Source: Streptomyces sp. AC512_CC834 (GTDB lineage Bacteria; Actinomycetota; Actinomycetes; Streptomycetales; Streptomycetaceae). From it: a stretch of DNA of 61,658 nt. Position numbers and translations under genes: made by a program. The stretch lies in NCBI RefSeq assembly GCF_019049325.1, contig NZ_JAGMUO010000045.1, positions 33,513 to 95,170 of the forward strand, read 5' to 3'. Shown here in pieces: positions 51,451 through 59,595 of this stretch (its first letter is position 1; each line of letters opens with the position of its first letter). The notes beneath the pieces are model-generated. The model ran no database searches. It was not told the origin of the DNA and saw only the letters and a program-made list of their open reading frames with translations.

Positions 51451-53064
51451 ATGACGGACGCGCAGGCCCCGGAACTCACCGGCACGAACCCCCTCGCCCC
51501 CACCCCGGAGGGCGCCCGCACCGCTGCCGACGTGGTCACACCCGAGCTGGTCGCCCAGCTCACCAAGGGCGTGGCCGGCTCCGGCCGCACCGCCAACCAC
51601 ACCCCGTTCACCGGCGAGAAGCTGGCCGACCTGCCCGAGTCGACGCCCGAGGACGTGGCGGGCGCCTTCGAGCGGGCCCGCGCCGCCCAGGCCGTGTGGG
51701 CGCGTACGCCGGTCCGGCAGCGCGCCGCCGTCCTGCTGCGCTTCCACGACCTGGTCCTGGAACGCCAGGCCGAGGTCCTCGACCTCATCCAGCTCGAGAC
51801 CGGCAAGGCACGCCTGCACGCCCACGAGGAGGTCCAGGCCGTCGCCGTCGCCGCCCGGCACTACGGGCGCAAGGGGCCCGCGTACCTGCGCCCCAAGCGG
51901 CACACCGGCGCCGTGCCGACCCTCACGAAGGTCACCGAGCTGCGCCACCCGCGCGGGGTCGTCGGCCAGATCGCCCCCTGGAACTATCCGCTGGAGCTGT
52001 CCGTAGGTGACGCGATCCCCGCCTTCGTCGCGGGCAACGCGGTCGTCATGAAGCCCGACACCGAGACCTGCCTGACCGCCCTGTGGGCCCGCGACCTGCT
52101 CATCGAGGCAGGCCTGCCCGCCGAGGTCTTCCAGGTCGTGCTCGGCGACGGACCGGTCGTCGGCCCCGAGGTCGTCAAGCACGCCGACTACGTCTCCTTC
52201 ACCGGCTCCACCCGCACCGGCCGCGAGGTCGCCCAGGGCGCCGCCGCCCGTCTCGTCGGCGTCTCCCTCGAACTCGGCGGCAAGAACGCCATGCTGGTCC
52301 TCGAGGACGCCGACATCGAGAAGGCCGCGGCGGGCGCCGTCCGCGCCTGCTTCTCCTCGGCCGGCCAGCTCTGCATCTCCATCGAGCGGCTCTACGTCCA
52401 CGAGTCCGTCGCCGACGCCTTCCTGGACCGCTTCGCCGCCCGCACCAAGGGGATGCGGCTCGGCACCTCCCTCTCCTACGGCGCCGACATGGGCTCGCTG
52501 GTGGGGGAGCGGCAGTTGGAGACCGTGAAGGCGCACGTGGCGGACGCCGTCGAGCGGGGCGCGAAGCTCGTCGCCGGCGGTGTCGCCCGCCCGGACATCG
52601 GCCCGTACTTCTACGAGCCGACCATCCTCGACGGCGTCGCGGCGCCCATGACCGTGTGCGCCGAGGAGACCTTCGGCCCCGTCGTCTCCGTCTACCGCTT
52701 CAAGACCGAGGACGAGGCCGTCGAGCACGCCAACTCCACACCGTACGGCCTGAACTCCGCGGTCTGGACGAAGGACGCCCGGCGCGGCCGCGACGTCGCC
52801 GCCCGGCTGCGCACCGGCACCGTCAACATCAACGAGGGGTACGCCTCCGCCTACGGCAGCGTCCAGTCCCCGATGGGCGGCATGAAGGACTCCGGCCTCG
52901 GCCGCCGGCACGGCTCCGAGGGCATCCTCAAGTACACCGAGGCCCAGACGGTCGCCCACCAGCGGCTGCTGCCGATGGCACCGTCGCTGGGGATGGACGA
53001 CGAGAGGTACGCGGCTTTCATGAGCCGCAGTCTCCGGCTGATGAAGGCGTTCCGGTTCAAGTGA
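51451..53064 (+). CDS. gabD2: Succinate-semialdehyde dehydrogenase (NADP+)
   Basis: A 537-residue aldehyde dehydrogenase. The cofactor segment GQIAPWNYPLELSVGDAIPA, FTGSTRTGREVA, the base in SLELGGKNAML and nucleophile C308 in SSAGQLCIS are all present. It is the GabD2 type, which converts succinic semialdehyde to succinate. A 122-bp gap without a clear terminator separates it from the kinase cluster. The GMC oxidoreductase follows 75 bp downstream and may be co-transcribed. Confidence 0.92.
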   Translation: MTDAQAPELTGTNPLAPTPEGARTAADVVTPELVAQLTKGVAGSGRTANHTPFTGEKLADLPESTPEDVAGAFERARAAQAVWARTPVRQRAAVLLRFHDLVLERQAEVLDLIQLETGKARLHAHEEVQAVAVAARHYGRKGPAYLRPKRHTGAVPTLTKVTELRHPRGVVGQIAPWNYPLELSVGDAIPAFVAGNAVVMKPDTETCLTALWARDLLIEAGLPAEVFQVVLGDGPVVGPEVVKHADYVSFTGSTRTGREVAQGAAARLVGVSLELGGKNAMLVLEDADIEKAAAGAVRACFSSAGQLCISIERLYVHESVADAFLDRFAARTKGMRLGTSLSYGADMGSLVGERQLETVKAHVADAVERGAKLVAGGVARPDIGPYFYEPTILDGVAAPMTVCAEETFGPVVSVYRFKTEDEAVEHANSTPYGLNSAVWTKDARRGRDVAARLRTGTVNINEGYASAYGSVQSPMGGMKDSGLGRRHGSEGILKYTEAQTVAHQRLLPMAPSLGMDDERYAAFMSRSLRLMKAFRFK

Positions 53065-53138
53065 CCCACCTTGGGGGCGCGGGGCACTCCGCGACCAGCC
53101 ACAGACGACCCGCACGTGAACTCAAAGAGGAGACCCCC

Positions 53139-54929
53139 GTGCCCAAGGACGCTTACGACTACGACGTCCTGATAGTCGGCTCAGGCTTCGGCGGCTCCGT
53201 CTCCGCCCTCCGCCTCACTGAGAAGGGCTACAAGGTCGGCGTCCTGGAGGCCGGCCGCCGCTTCACCGGCGAGTCGCTGCCCAGGAACTCCTGGGACCTC
53301 AAGAACTACCTCTGGGCGCCGAAACTCGGCATGTTCGGCATCCAGCGCATCCACCTGCTCGGAAATGTCATGGTCCTGGCGGGGGCGGGCGTCGGCGGCG
53401 GTTCCCTCAACTACGCCAACACCCTCTACGTGCCGCCGAAGCCCTTCTTCGACGACCCCCAGTGGCGGGACATCACCGACTGGCACGACGAGCTGACGCC
53501 CTACTACGACCAGGCCCGGCGCATGCTCGGGGTGCGGCTCAACCCGACGATGACCCCGTCCGACGTGCACCTGAAGGCGGCCGCCGAGCGGATGGGCTGC
53601 GGCGACAGCTTCCACATGGCGCCGGTCGGCGTGTTCTTCGGCGACGGCGAGGACGCCGACGGCAAGGCGAAGGCCAAGGCGGGCGAGCAGGTGCCCGACC
53701 CGTACTTCGGCGGCGCGGGGCCCGACCGCAGGGCCTGCAACGAGTGCGGCGAGTGCATGACCGGCTGCCGGCACGGCGCGAAGAACACCCTCAACGAGAA
53801 CTACCTGTACCTCGCCGAGAAGGCCGGCGCCGTCGTGCACCCGATGACGACGGCGCTCTCCGTCACGGACGACTCGCGCGGCGGGTTCGCCGTCGCCACG
53901 CTCCCCACCGACCGGCGGAAGACGGACGCCGGCCGCACGTTCACCGCCCGCCGGGTCGTCCTCGCCGCCGGCACCTACGGCACCCAGACCCTGCTGCACC
54001 GTATGAAGGCGGGCGGTCAGCTCCCCCACCTGTCGGACAGGCTCGGCGAGCTGACCCGCACCAACTCCGAGGCCCTGGTCGGCGCCCAGACCGACGACCG
54101 GCGCTACCGCAGGGCCACCGGCGACTCACGGGCCGACTTCACCCGCGGCGTCGCCATCACGTCCTCGATCCACCCGGACGCCGACACGCACATCGAGCCG
54201 GTGCGTTACGGCAAGGGCTCCAACTCGATGGGCGGCCTGTCGATCCTCCAGGTCCCCTACGCCGGGCAGACCGCCTCGGGCGCGTCCCGCGTCCTGGGCT
54301 TCCTGGGCCACGCGGCCAGGCACCCGCTGCTGGTCCTGCGTTCCCTGTCCAACCGCAAGTGGTCGGAGCGGACCATCATCGGCCTGGTCATGCAGTCCCT
54401 GGACAACTCCCTGACCACGCACCTGAAACCGACCGGTGTCGGCAAGGGCCTGCTCACCGCACACCAGGGCCACGGCTCGCCCAACCCCAAGCAGATCAAG
54501 GCCGCGACCGAGGGCGCCTCCGCACTCGCCGCCGAGATCAACGGCTTCCCCGGCTCCAACGTCGGCGAGCTGGTGGGCACCCCGCTCACCGCGCACTTCC
54601 TCGGCGGCTGCCCGATCGGCGCCTCCCGCGAGACCGGCGTCATCGACCCGTACCACCGGCTCTACGGCCACCCCGGCATCTCGGTGGTCGACGGCGCCGC
54701 GGTCTCGGCCAACCTGGGCGTCAACCCGTCCCTGACCATCACGGCGCAGGCCGAGCGGGCGATGTCGTACTGGCCGAACAAGGGCGAGAGCGACCCGCGC
54801 CCCGCACAGGGCACCGCGTACGAGCGTCTGGCCGCCGTCGAGCCCGAGTCCCCGGCGGTCCGGGCGGAGGCCTTCGGCGCGCTGCGGCTGCCGTTCCTGG
54901 GCATGCCGGCGGTGCCGCCGAAGAAGTAG
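53139..54929 (+). CDS. GMC-family oxidoreductase, ChoD-like, with Cys cluster
   Basis: A 596-residue flavoprotein starting at GTG 53139 after AAAGAGGAG. The Rossmann FAD motif VLIVGSGFGGSVSALRL is at the N terminus, and the GMC C-terminal signature VVDGAAVSANLGVNPSLTI near the end. C200, C203, C206 and C210 (CNECGECMTGC) form a ferredoxin-like C-x2-C-x2-C-x3-C cluster, which ordinary GMC oxidases lack. Position after guaB3 and before guaA matches mycobacterial choD (annotated cholesterol oxidase). The true substrate is uncertain. Confidence 0.88.
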   Translation: MPKDAYDYDVLIVGSGFGGSVSALRLTEKGYKVGVLEAGRRFTGESLPRNSWDLKNYLWAPKLGMFGIQRIHLLGNVMVLAGAGVGGGSLNYANTLYVPPKPFFDDPQWRDITDWHDELTPYYDQARRMLGVRLNPTMTPSDVHLKAAAERMGCGDSFHMAPVGVFFGDGEDADGKAKAKAGEQVPDPYFGGAGPDRRACNECGECMTGCRHGAKNTLNENYLYLAEKAGAVVHPMTTALSVTDDSRGGFAVATLPTDRRKTDAGRTFTARRVVLAAGTYGTQTLLHRMKAGGQLPHLSDRLGELTRTNSEALVGAQTDDRRYRRATGDSRADFTRGVAITSSIHPDADTHIEPVRYGKGSNSMGGLSILQVPYAGQTASGASRVLGFLGHAARHPLLVLRSLSNRKWSERTIIGLVMQSLDNSLTTHLKPTGVGKGLLTAHQGHGSPNPKQIKAATEGASALAAEINGFPGSNVGELVGTPLTAHFLGGCPIGASRETGVIDPYHRLYGHPGISVVDGAAVSANLGVNPSLTITAQAERAMSYWPNKGESDPRPAQGTAYERLAAVEPESPAVRAEAFGALRLPFLGMPAVPPKK

Positions 54930-54994
54930 CGGCGGCGGCCGAGAGGCGGAAGGCCTGCCGGGAGACGGAAGGCCTGCCGAGAGGCGGACAAGGC

Positions 54995-55034
54995 GAGAGG
55001 GACCCGCACCCCCCTCCGAGCGCGGGTCCCTCTC
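54995..55034. terminator. Bidirectional terminator between converging genes
   Basis: GAGAGGGACCCGC (54995-55007) and GCGGGTCCCTCTC (55022-55034) form a perfect 13-bp stem with a 14-nt loop, between the stops of the GMC and sortase-substrate genes. Just before it GGAAGGCCTGCCG occurs twice. Confidence 0.85.
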
Positions 55035-55066
55035 ACCCAGCCTGTGTTGCGCCGCCTACGCGGATG

Positions 55067-56107
55067 TCACGCGTCCGAGCCGGCCCTGCGGCGCCGCACC
55101 ACGAACACCGCACCGCCGCCCACGACGACGGCGAGCCCGCCGACGAGGCCGATCATCGGCAGCGCCGAGCTGGAACCGGTCTGGGCGAGACTGCCGGTGA
55201 CCTCCGGGGTGTTGACGGCCGGCTTCTCGACGGCGACCGGCGCCTTGCCGCCTTCCTGAGGCTTGGTGCCCTCCGTGTCCGAGCCGGGGGCCACGATCCG
55301 GAACTTGTAGGCGACGTCGCCGAAGCCGGTGCACTCGCCGTCCGCGTCACCGTAGATCGTCGCGCCGAGCGTGAAGCCCGCGCCGACCGGGGCGCCGGCC
55401 CGCACGTTGAGCCGCATCGGGATGTGGACCTCGTAGTCGGGCGCCAGCTCGTCGGTGTAGCCGATGTAGCCGACGGCGTAACCGAGTTCGTTGAGGTCCT
55501 CCCAGATCTTGTCCTCCGGGTTCCAGGCCTGGAGGCCGACCTTCTTGCTCTCGAACAGCTCCTCGCCGTCGCGGTCGGCGGACGCGCCCGCCAGGTACTC
55601 GAGGTTCTCCAGCGTGGAGCCGGAGTTGTTGGCGACGTTCAGCGAGAACTTGTGCCAGCCGCTGCCCGCCGCGATCTCGCCGGGCAGGCCCTCGATGTCG
55701 ACGTCGACCTTGGAGTCCTCGCACACGGACGGCTCGGGGTCCGGGGTCTCGGTCTCCTCTGGCGTGGAGGTGCTCGGTGACGGGTCCGCGGGTGCGGACG
55801 TGGTCGTCTCGGACCCGCCGGGCGCGGGAGTGCCCTCGTCGTCCGTCTCGCTCGGGGAGTCCGGAGAACCCGGGGAGGTGGTCGTCGAGTCACTCGGAGC
55901 CGGTGTGGTCTCGCTCGTCGACTCGTTCTGGGACGGCGACTCACCGGTGGACGGGTTCGAGTCGGGCCCGCCCGTGGAGTCGTCCGACGAGGCGGACGGG
56001 GACGGCGACGTGCCGTCGGTGGCGTAGGCGGTCGGGGCCGCGAGGAGCGCGGCGGGGGCGATCACCGCTGTGACGGCGGCTGCGGCCAGGGCGCGACGAA
56101 GCTTCAT
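55067..56107 (-). CDS. LAQTG-anchored surface protein (sortase substrate)
   Basis: A 346-residue exported protein. A Sec signal peptide (about 1-29, ending APTAYA) is followed by a 100-residue Ser/Thr/Pro/Glu stalk, then a folded domain of about 170 residues with two cysteines (SVCEDSKVDVDIEG; DADGECTGFGDVAYKF). LAQTG at residues 307-311, a hydrophobic helix and a RRRR tail form a class E-type cell wall sorting signal. The domain sequence is not one I recognise; an adhesion or structural surface role is likely. Confidence 0.85.
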   Translation of the reverse strand: MKLRRALAAAAVTAVIAPAALLAAPTAYATDGTSPSPSASSDDSTGGPDSNPSTGESPSQNESTSETTPAPSDSTTTSPGSPDSPSETDDEGTPAPGGSETTTSAPADPSPSTSTPEETETPDPEPSVCEDSKVDVDIEGLPGEIAAGSGWHKFSLNVANNSGSTLENLEYLAGASADRDGEELFESKKVGLQAWNPEDKIWEDLNELGYAVGYIGYTDELAPDYEVHIPMRLNVRAGAPVGAGFTLGATIYGDADGECTGFGDVAYKFRIVAPGSDTEGTKPQEGGKAPVAVEKPAVNTPEVTGSLAQTGSSSALPMIGLVGGLAVVVGGGAVFVVRRRRAGSDA

Positions 56108-56517
56108 GCCCCTTTGATCAGTTGAACCTGTGAATGGTTGTCCTCACATTCACAGAATCTTTATGTGGCCTGCGTCACTGACGGAGGGCCCCGCGGGACT
56201 GCCGCTTGCCTCGGATGCTTGTGTTGAAGATGCCTGTGTTGAAGGTGCTTGTGTTGAACGAGGGACCCGTTCCGTCGGCCGGTCCCGGGCGTCCCCGGAA
56301 CCGGCCGTTCTCTTGGGTGACCGGGCTGCTGTCCCCTGCCGTCCGGTCACTACCCGGAGCGAGGTCCCACGACGTACGGCACGATGCGTACGTCTCATCG
56401 CTCCAGGCGAGCCACGCGTGGTTCTTTCGGGCCCGCCCCTGGCTGACACGGACACCGGGACCAACGAAGCCGCTCGCGCACCGGTCACGCTCCGTACGGG
56501 TGAGAAGGCGCCCGAAC
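56108..56517. other. 410-bp intergenic region with triple 15-bp repeat
   Basis: No convincing gene. Three copies of GATGCYTGTGTTGAA-type sequence (56214-56228, 56229-56243, 56244-56258) are the main structure. The first 50 bp (AT-rich for this genome) are the promoter zone of the LAQTG gene. Open frames crossing it have no ribosome-binding site. Confidence 0.5.
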
Positions 56518-56871
56518 TCAGATACGACCCCGGCACAGCTCCAGCATCGTCATCGCCAGGGCCGTGCCCGGCTTGCCCAGCGCCTGCCGGTAGTGGTCGA
56601 GGACCTCCATCTCGCGGGAGAGGTTCACGCGCCGGCCGCCCGAGGTGATCCGCGCGTCCTGGATGACGGCCGAGACGGCCATCCGTTCCTGGATCAACCC
56701 GATGATCCGGTCGTCCAGGGCGTCGATGCGCTCCCGGGCGCCGGTGATCACGCCGGCGGCCTCGGTGGTACGGGCGCCGGTCTTGTCCGCTGCGGCGGCC
56801 TTGCCGTCTGCGGTGACGACCTTGCTGCCGTGTGTGGTGACGACCTTGCTGTGGTCTGCGGTGACGGTCAT
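56518..56871 (-). CDS. Chorismate mutase (AroQ class)
   Basis: A 117-residue all-helical chorismate mutase, converting chorismate to prephenate for Phe and Tyr. The core ARERIDALDDRIIGLIQERM and later NLSREMEVLDHYRQALG place the catalytic Arg/Lys/Glu positions in the usual order. The first 45 residues are a Thr/Ala/Lys-rich extension. GAGGAG precedes the ATG. A leader peptide, terminator hairpin and promoter lie immediately upstream, suggesting attenuation. Confidence 0.9.
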   Translation of the reverse strand: MTVTADHSKVVTTHGSKVVTADGKAAAADKTGARTTEAAGVITGARERIDALDDRIIGLIQERMAVSAVIQDARITSGGRRVNLSREMEVLDHYRQALGKPGTALAMTMLELCRGRI

Positions 56872-56924
56872 GTCGGTGGCTCCTCGCCGAAGAGTGGCGG
56901 CGCCCGGGACCGGCGGGGTCCGAA

Positions 56925-56965
56925 AACGCCAGGCGCCCCGGACCTTGTCGGCCCGGGGCGCCTGG
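56925..56965 (-). terminator. Attenuator terminator before chorismate mutase
   Basis: On the minus strand CCAGGCGCCCCGG and CCGGGGCGCCTGG (plus-strand 56953-56965 and 56929-56941) form a perfect 13-bp stem with an 11-nt loop, followed by CGTTTTCG. It lies between the leader peptide stop (56985) and the chorismate mutase start (56871), so it would stop the gene's own transcript unless relieved. Confidence 0.8.
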
Positions 56966-56984
56966 GAAGTCGCTTGTCAGTTGC

Positions 56985-57056
56985 TCAAGCAGCACGACCG
57001 TGGCAGCCGGTGGGCCGGTTGCCATAGGTAAACAGGAACGCCTGGTGCGTGAGCAT
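56985..57056 (-). CDS. Candidate leader peptide of chorismate mutase (23 aa)
   Basis: ATG at 57056 opens MLTHQAFLFTYGNRPTGCHG followed by three residues and TGA. Phe, Phe and Tyr codons are clustered within five codons, matching the end products of the chorismate mutase pathway. The predicted transcript start coincides with the A of the ATG, so the message would be leaderless, as is known for Streptomyces trp leader peptides. The codons for H-Q-A include CCAGGCG, identical to the beginning of the terminator's first arm, offering a competing pairing. Confidence 0.6.
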   Translation of the reverse strand: MLTHQAFLFTYGNRPTGCHGRAA

Positions 57057-57062
57057 GCGCCC

Positions 57063-57091
57063 AGTATGCCGTGGGTGCGCACGGTGTCCAA
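57063..57091 (-). promoter_or_regulatory. Promoter of the chorismate mutase leader
   Basis: On the minus strand TTGGAC (57086-57091), a 17-bp spacer, then CATACT (57063-57068). Six bases separate the -10 from the leader ATG, placing the start of transcription at or next to that ATG. Confidence 0.65.
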
Positions 57092-57203
57092 GCCGGTTCG
57101 GATGGTGAGACGTACCGGCGCTCGGGCGGGCGGGCCGTCGCACCCGCCCACCTCGGTAGAATCGGCAGCACAAGCCCCCCGCCCGACCGCCGGAAGGCAC
57201 CCC

Positions 57204-58784
57204 GTGTCATCAGCGACTCCCGCTGCCACCGCCCCCGACACCGTCCTGGTCGTCGACTTCGGCGCGCAGTACGCCCAGCTCATCGCCCGTCGTGTCCGCG
57301 AGGCGCGGGTCTACAGCGAGATCGTGCCGAGCTCCATGCCGGTCGAGGAGATCCTCGCCAAGAACCCGGCGGCCATCATCCTCTCGGGCGGCCCCTCCTC
57401 GGTGTACGAGCCGGGCGCCCCGACCCTCGACCGCTCCCTGTTCGAGGCCGGCGTCCCCGTCTTCGGCATGTGCTACGGCTTCCAGCTCATGGCGCGGACC
57501 CTCGGCGGCACCGTCGACAACTCCGGCGCCCGTGAGTACGGCCGCACCGAGCTGTCGGTCTCCAAGACGTCCTCCACCCTCTTCGAGGGCACCCCGGCCG
57601 AGCAGGCCGTGTGGATGTCGCACGGCGACGCCTGCTCCGCCGCCCCCGAGGGCTTCACCGTCACCGGCTCCACGGACGTCGTCCCGGTCGCCGCGTTCGA
57701 GAACGACGAGAAGAAGCTCTACGGCGTCCAGTACCACCCCGAGGTCATGCACTCCACGCACGGACAGCAGGTGCTGGAGCACTTCCTGTACCGGGGCGCG
57801 GGCCTGACCCCCGACTGGACCACGGGCAGCGTGATCGAGGAGCAGGTCGCGGCCATCCGCGAGCAGGTCGGCGACCGGCGTGCCATCTGCGGCCTGTCCG
57901 GCGGCGTGGACTCCGCCGTCGCCGCCGCCCTCGTCCAGAAGGCCATCGGCACCCAGCTAACCTGCGTCTACGTCGACCACGGCCTGATGCGCAAGGGCGA
58001 GACCGAGCAGGTCGAGAAGGACTTCGTGGCCGCCACCGGCGTGCAGCTCAAGGTCGTGGACGCCAGCGAGCGGTTCCTGGGCGCGCTGGCCGGGGTCTCC
58101 GACCCCGAGCAGAAGCGGAAGATCATCGGCCGCGAGTTCATCCGCGTCTTCGAGCAGGCCCAGGCCGAGATCATCGCCGACGCGGGCCCCGCGGTCGAGT
58201 TCCTGGTCCAGGGCACCCTCTACCCGGACGTGGTCGAGTCCGGCGGCGGCACCGGCACGGCGAACATCAAGTCCCACCACAACGTCGGCGGGCTCCCCGA
58301 GGACCTCGAGTTCCAGCTCGTCGAGCCGCTGCGCCAGTTGTTCAAGGACGAGGTCCGGATGGTCGGCCAGGAGCTGGGCCTGCCGGACGAGATCGTCCAG
58401 CGCCAGCCGTTCCCGGGCCCGGGCCTCGGTATCCGGATCGTCGGCGAGGTCACGCGCGAGCGCCTCGACCTGCTGCGCGAGGCCGACGCCATCGCCCGCG
58501 AGGAACTGACGGCGGCCGGTCTCGACCGCGACATCTGGCAGTGCCCGGTGGTGCTGCTCGCGGACGTCCGCTCCGTCGGCGTCCAGGGCGACGGCCGTAC
58601 CTACGGCCACCCGATCGTGCTGCGGCCGGTCTCCTCCGAGGACGCCATGACGGCCGACTGGTCCCGGCTGCCGTACGACGTGCTCTCCAAGATCTCGACC
58701 CGGATCACCAACGAGGTCAAGGACGTCAACCGGGTCGTCCTCGACGTGACGTCGAAGCCGCCGGGGACGATCGAGTGGGAGTGA
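57204..58784 (+). CDS. guaA: GMP synthase (glutamine-hydrolysing)
   Basis: A 526-residue two-domain enzyme converting XMP to GMP. The glutaminase has C90 in GMCYGFQLM and the His/Glu pair in YGVQYHPEVMH. The ATP pyrophosphatase P-loop is GLSGGVDSAVAAAL near residue 235. The C-terminal dimerisation domain ends SKPPGTIEWE. GTG 57204 follows CGGAAGG. It divergently flanks the chorismate mutase leader and completes the guanine pathway begun by guaB2. Confidence 0.97.
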   Translation: MSSATPAATAPDTVLVVDFGAQYAQLIARRVREARVYSEIVPSSMPVEEILAKNPAAIILSGGPSSVYEPGAPTLDRSLFEAGVPVFGMCYGFQLMARTLGGTVDNSGAREYGRTELSVSKTSSTLFEGTPAEQAVWMSHGDACSAAPEGFTVTGSTDVVPVAAFENDEKKLYGVQYHPEVMHSTHGQQVLEHFLYRGAGLTPDWTTGSVIEEQVAAIREQVGDRRAICGLSGGVDSAVAAALVQKAIGTQLTCVYVDHGLMRKGETEQVEKDFVAATGVQLKVVDASERFLGALAGVSDPEQKRKIIGREFIRVFEQAQAEIIADAGPAVEFLVQGTLYPDVVESGGGTGTANIKSHHNVGGLPEDLEFQLVEPLRQLFKDEVRMVGQELGLPDEIVQRQPFPGPGLGIRIVGEVTRERLDLLREADAIAREELTAAGLDRDIWQCPVVLLADVRSVGVQGDGRTYGHPIVLRPVSSEDAMTADWSRLPYDVLSKISTRITNEVKDVNRVVLDVTSKPPGTIEWE

Positions 58785-58806
58785 CGCCCGCGGCGGGCGA
58801 CAGGCC

Positions 58807-59292
58807 CTAAGTGCGCCTGACGGTGCGCAGGGGCTGCCCGGGCCGCCAGATCTGGACGACGAGGTACTTGTCGTCCTCGACGTAGGTGCGCACGACCTCC
58901 GTCAGCTCGGTACGGAAGAGGTGGAACGGCTCCGGCGGTTCCACCTCTTTCACATACCCGGCCTTGGTCCCGGGGTCTTCGACCTCGACCGCCCGGCCGC
59001 CGATCCGCACGTCCCCGCCGCCCATGCCGGTGCCGTCCCCGGGGTTCGCCTGCAGCGCGAACCGGGGGTCGCGGTGCAGGTCGAGCGCCTTCAGCGAGCC
59101 CGGCATCATGCCGAGCCACAGCTCGCCGCCGAGGAACCGCACCTCCAGGCCGGTGGTGCGGGGCGAGCCGTCCTTGCGGAGGGTGGCCAGGGTGTGGTGG
59201 GTGTACGCGCCGAAGCGTGCCTCGACGGTGGCGGCCAGTTCGGGTTCGGCGGTGGTGAAGCCGGCCCAGTTTGCGGTGGTGCCTGGTGTCAT
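58807..59292 (-). CDS. Pyridoxamine 5'-phosphate oxidase-fold protein
   Basis: A 161-residue split-barrel flavin-fold protein. ATLRKDGSPRTTGLEVRFLGGELWLGMM and DPRFALQANPGD (quoted in parts: LATLRKDGSPRTTGL, DPRFALQANPG) match the FMN or F420-binding families abundant in actinobacteria. Cofactor and substrate cannot be told from sequence. It converges on guaA with 22 bp between stops. Confidence 0.82.
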   Translation of the reverse strand: MTPGTTANWAGFTTAEPELAATVEARFGAYTHHTLATLRKDGSPRTTGLEVRFLGGELWLGMMPGSLKALDLHRDPRFALQANPGDGTGMGGGDVRIGGRAVEVEDPGTKAGYVKEVEPPEPFHLFRTELTEVVRTYVEDDKYLVVQIWRPGQPLRTVRRT

Positions 59293-59595
59293 ACGCCGAG
59301 TGTGACGCCGAAAGCAGACACCTTCTGTCGGGTATCAGCTATCAGGTATCAGGTATGAGGTATGAGTATGTGCCGTTTCGTTCGGAGCGCCTCGCGGCCG
59401 GGTCAACACGGCGATCCGCGCATCACCCGCACTGAGCAGAGGTAAGGCGGGGCGGGGGGCGGGCGAGGGCCGGAGTACGGCACAATTCACTGTCGTCCCA
59501 AGGGACTTAGAGGCTTCCACAGCTTCTTCCACGGTCTCTTGTGACATCTCTTTCACAGGGTTCGGGCACAGGGTTCGGGAAGGCGGGCGTCGGGC
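59293..59595. other. 303-bp intergenic region with ATCAGGT repeats
   Basis: No gene is seen. Near 59331-59366 the sequence repeats TATCAG/TATGAG units (ATCAGGTATCAGGTATGAGG), an unusually AT-rich tract that looks like slippage-generated sequence. The rest probably carries the promoters of the two divergent genes. Confidence 0.5.

Noticed and set aside
56130..56648. Plus-strand frame containing ACVEDACVEGACVE
   Set aside because: The repeat is just the translation of the 15-bp DNA repeats; the frame has no ribosome-binding site and runs into chorismate mutase antisense.
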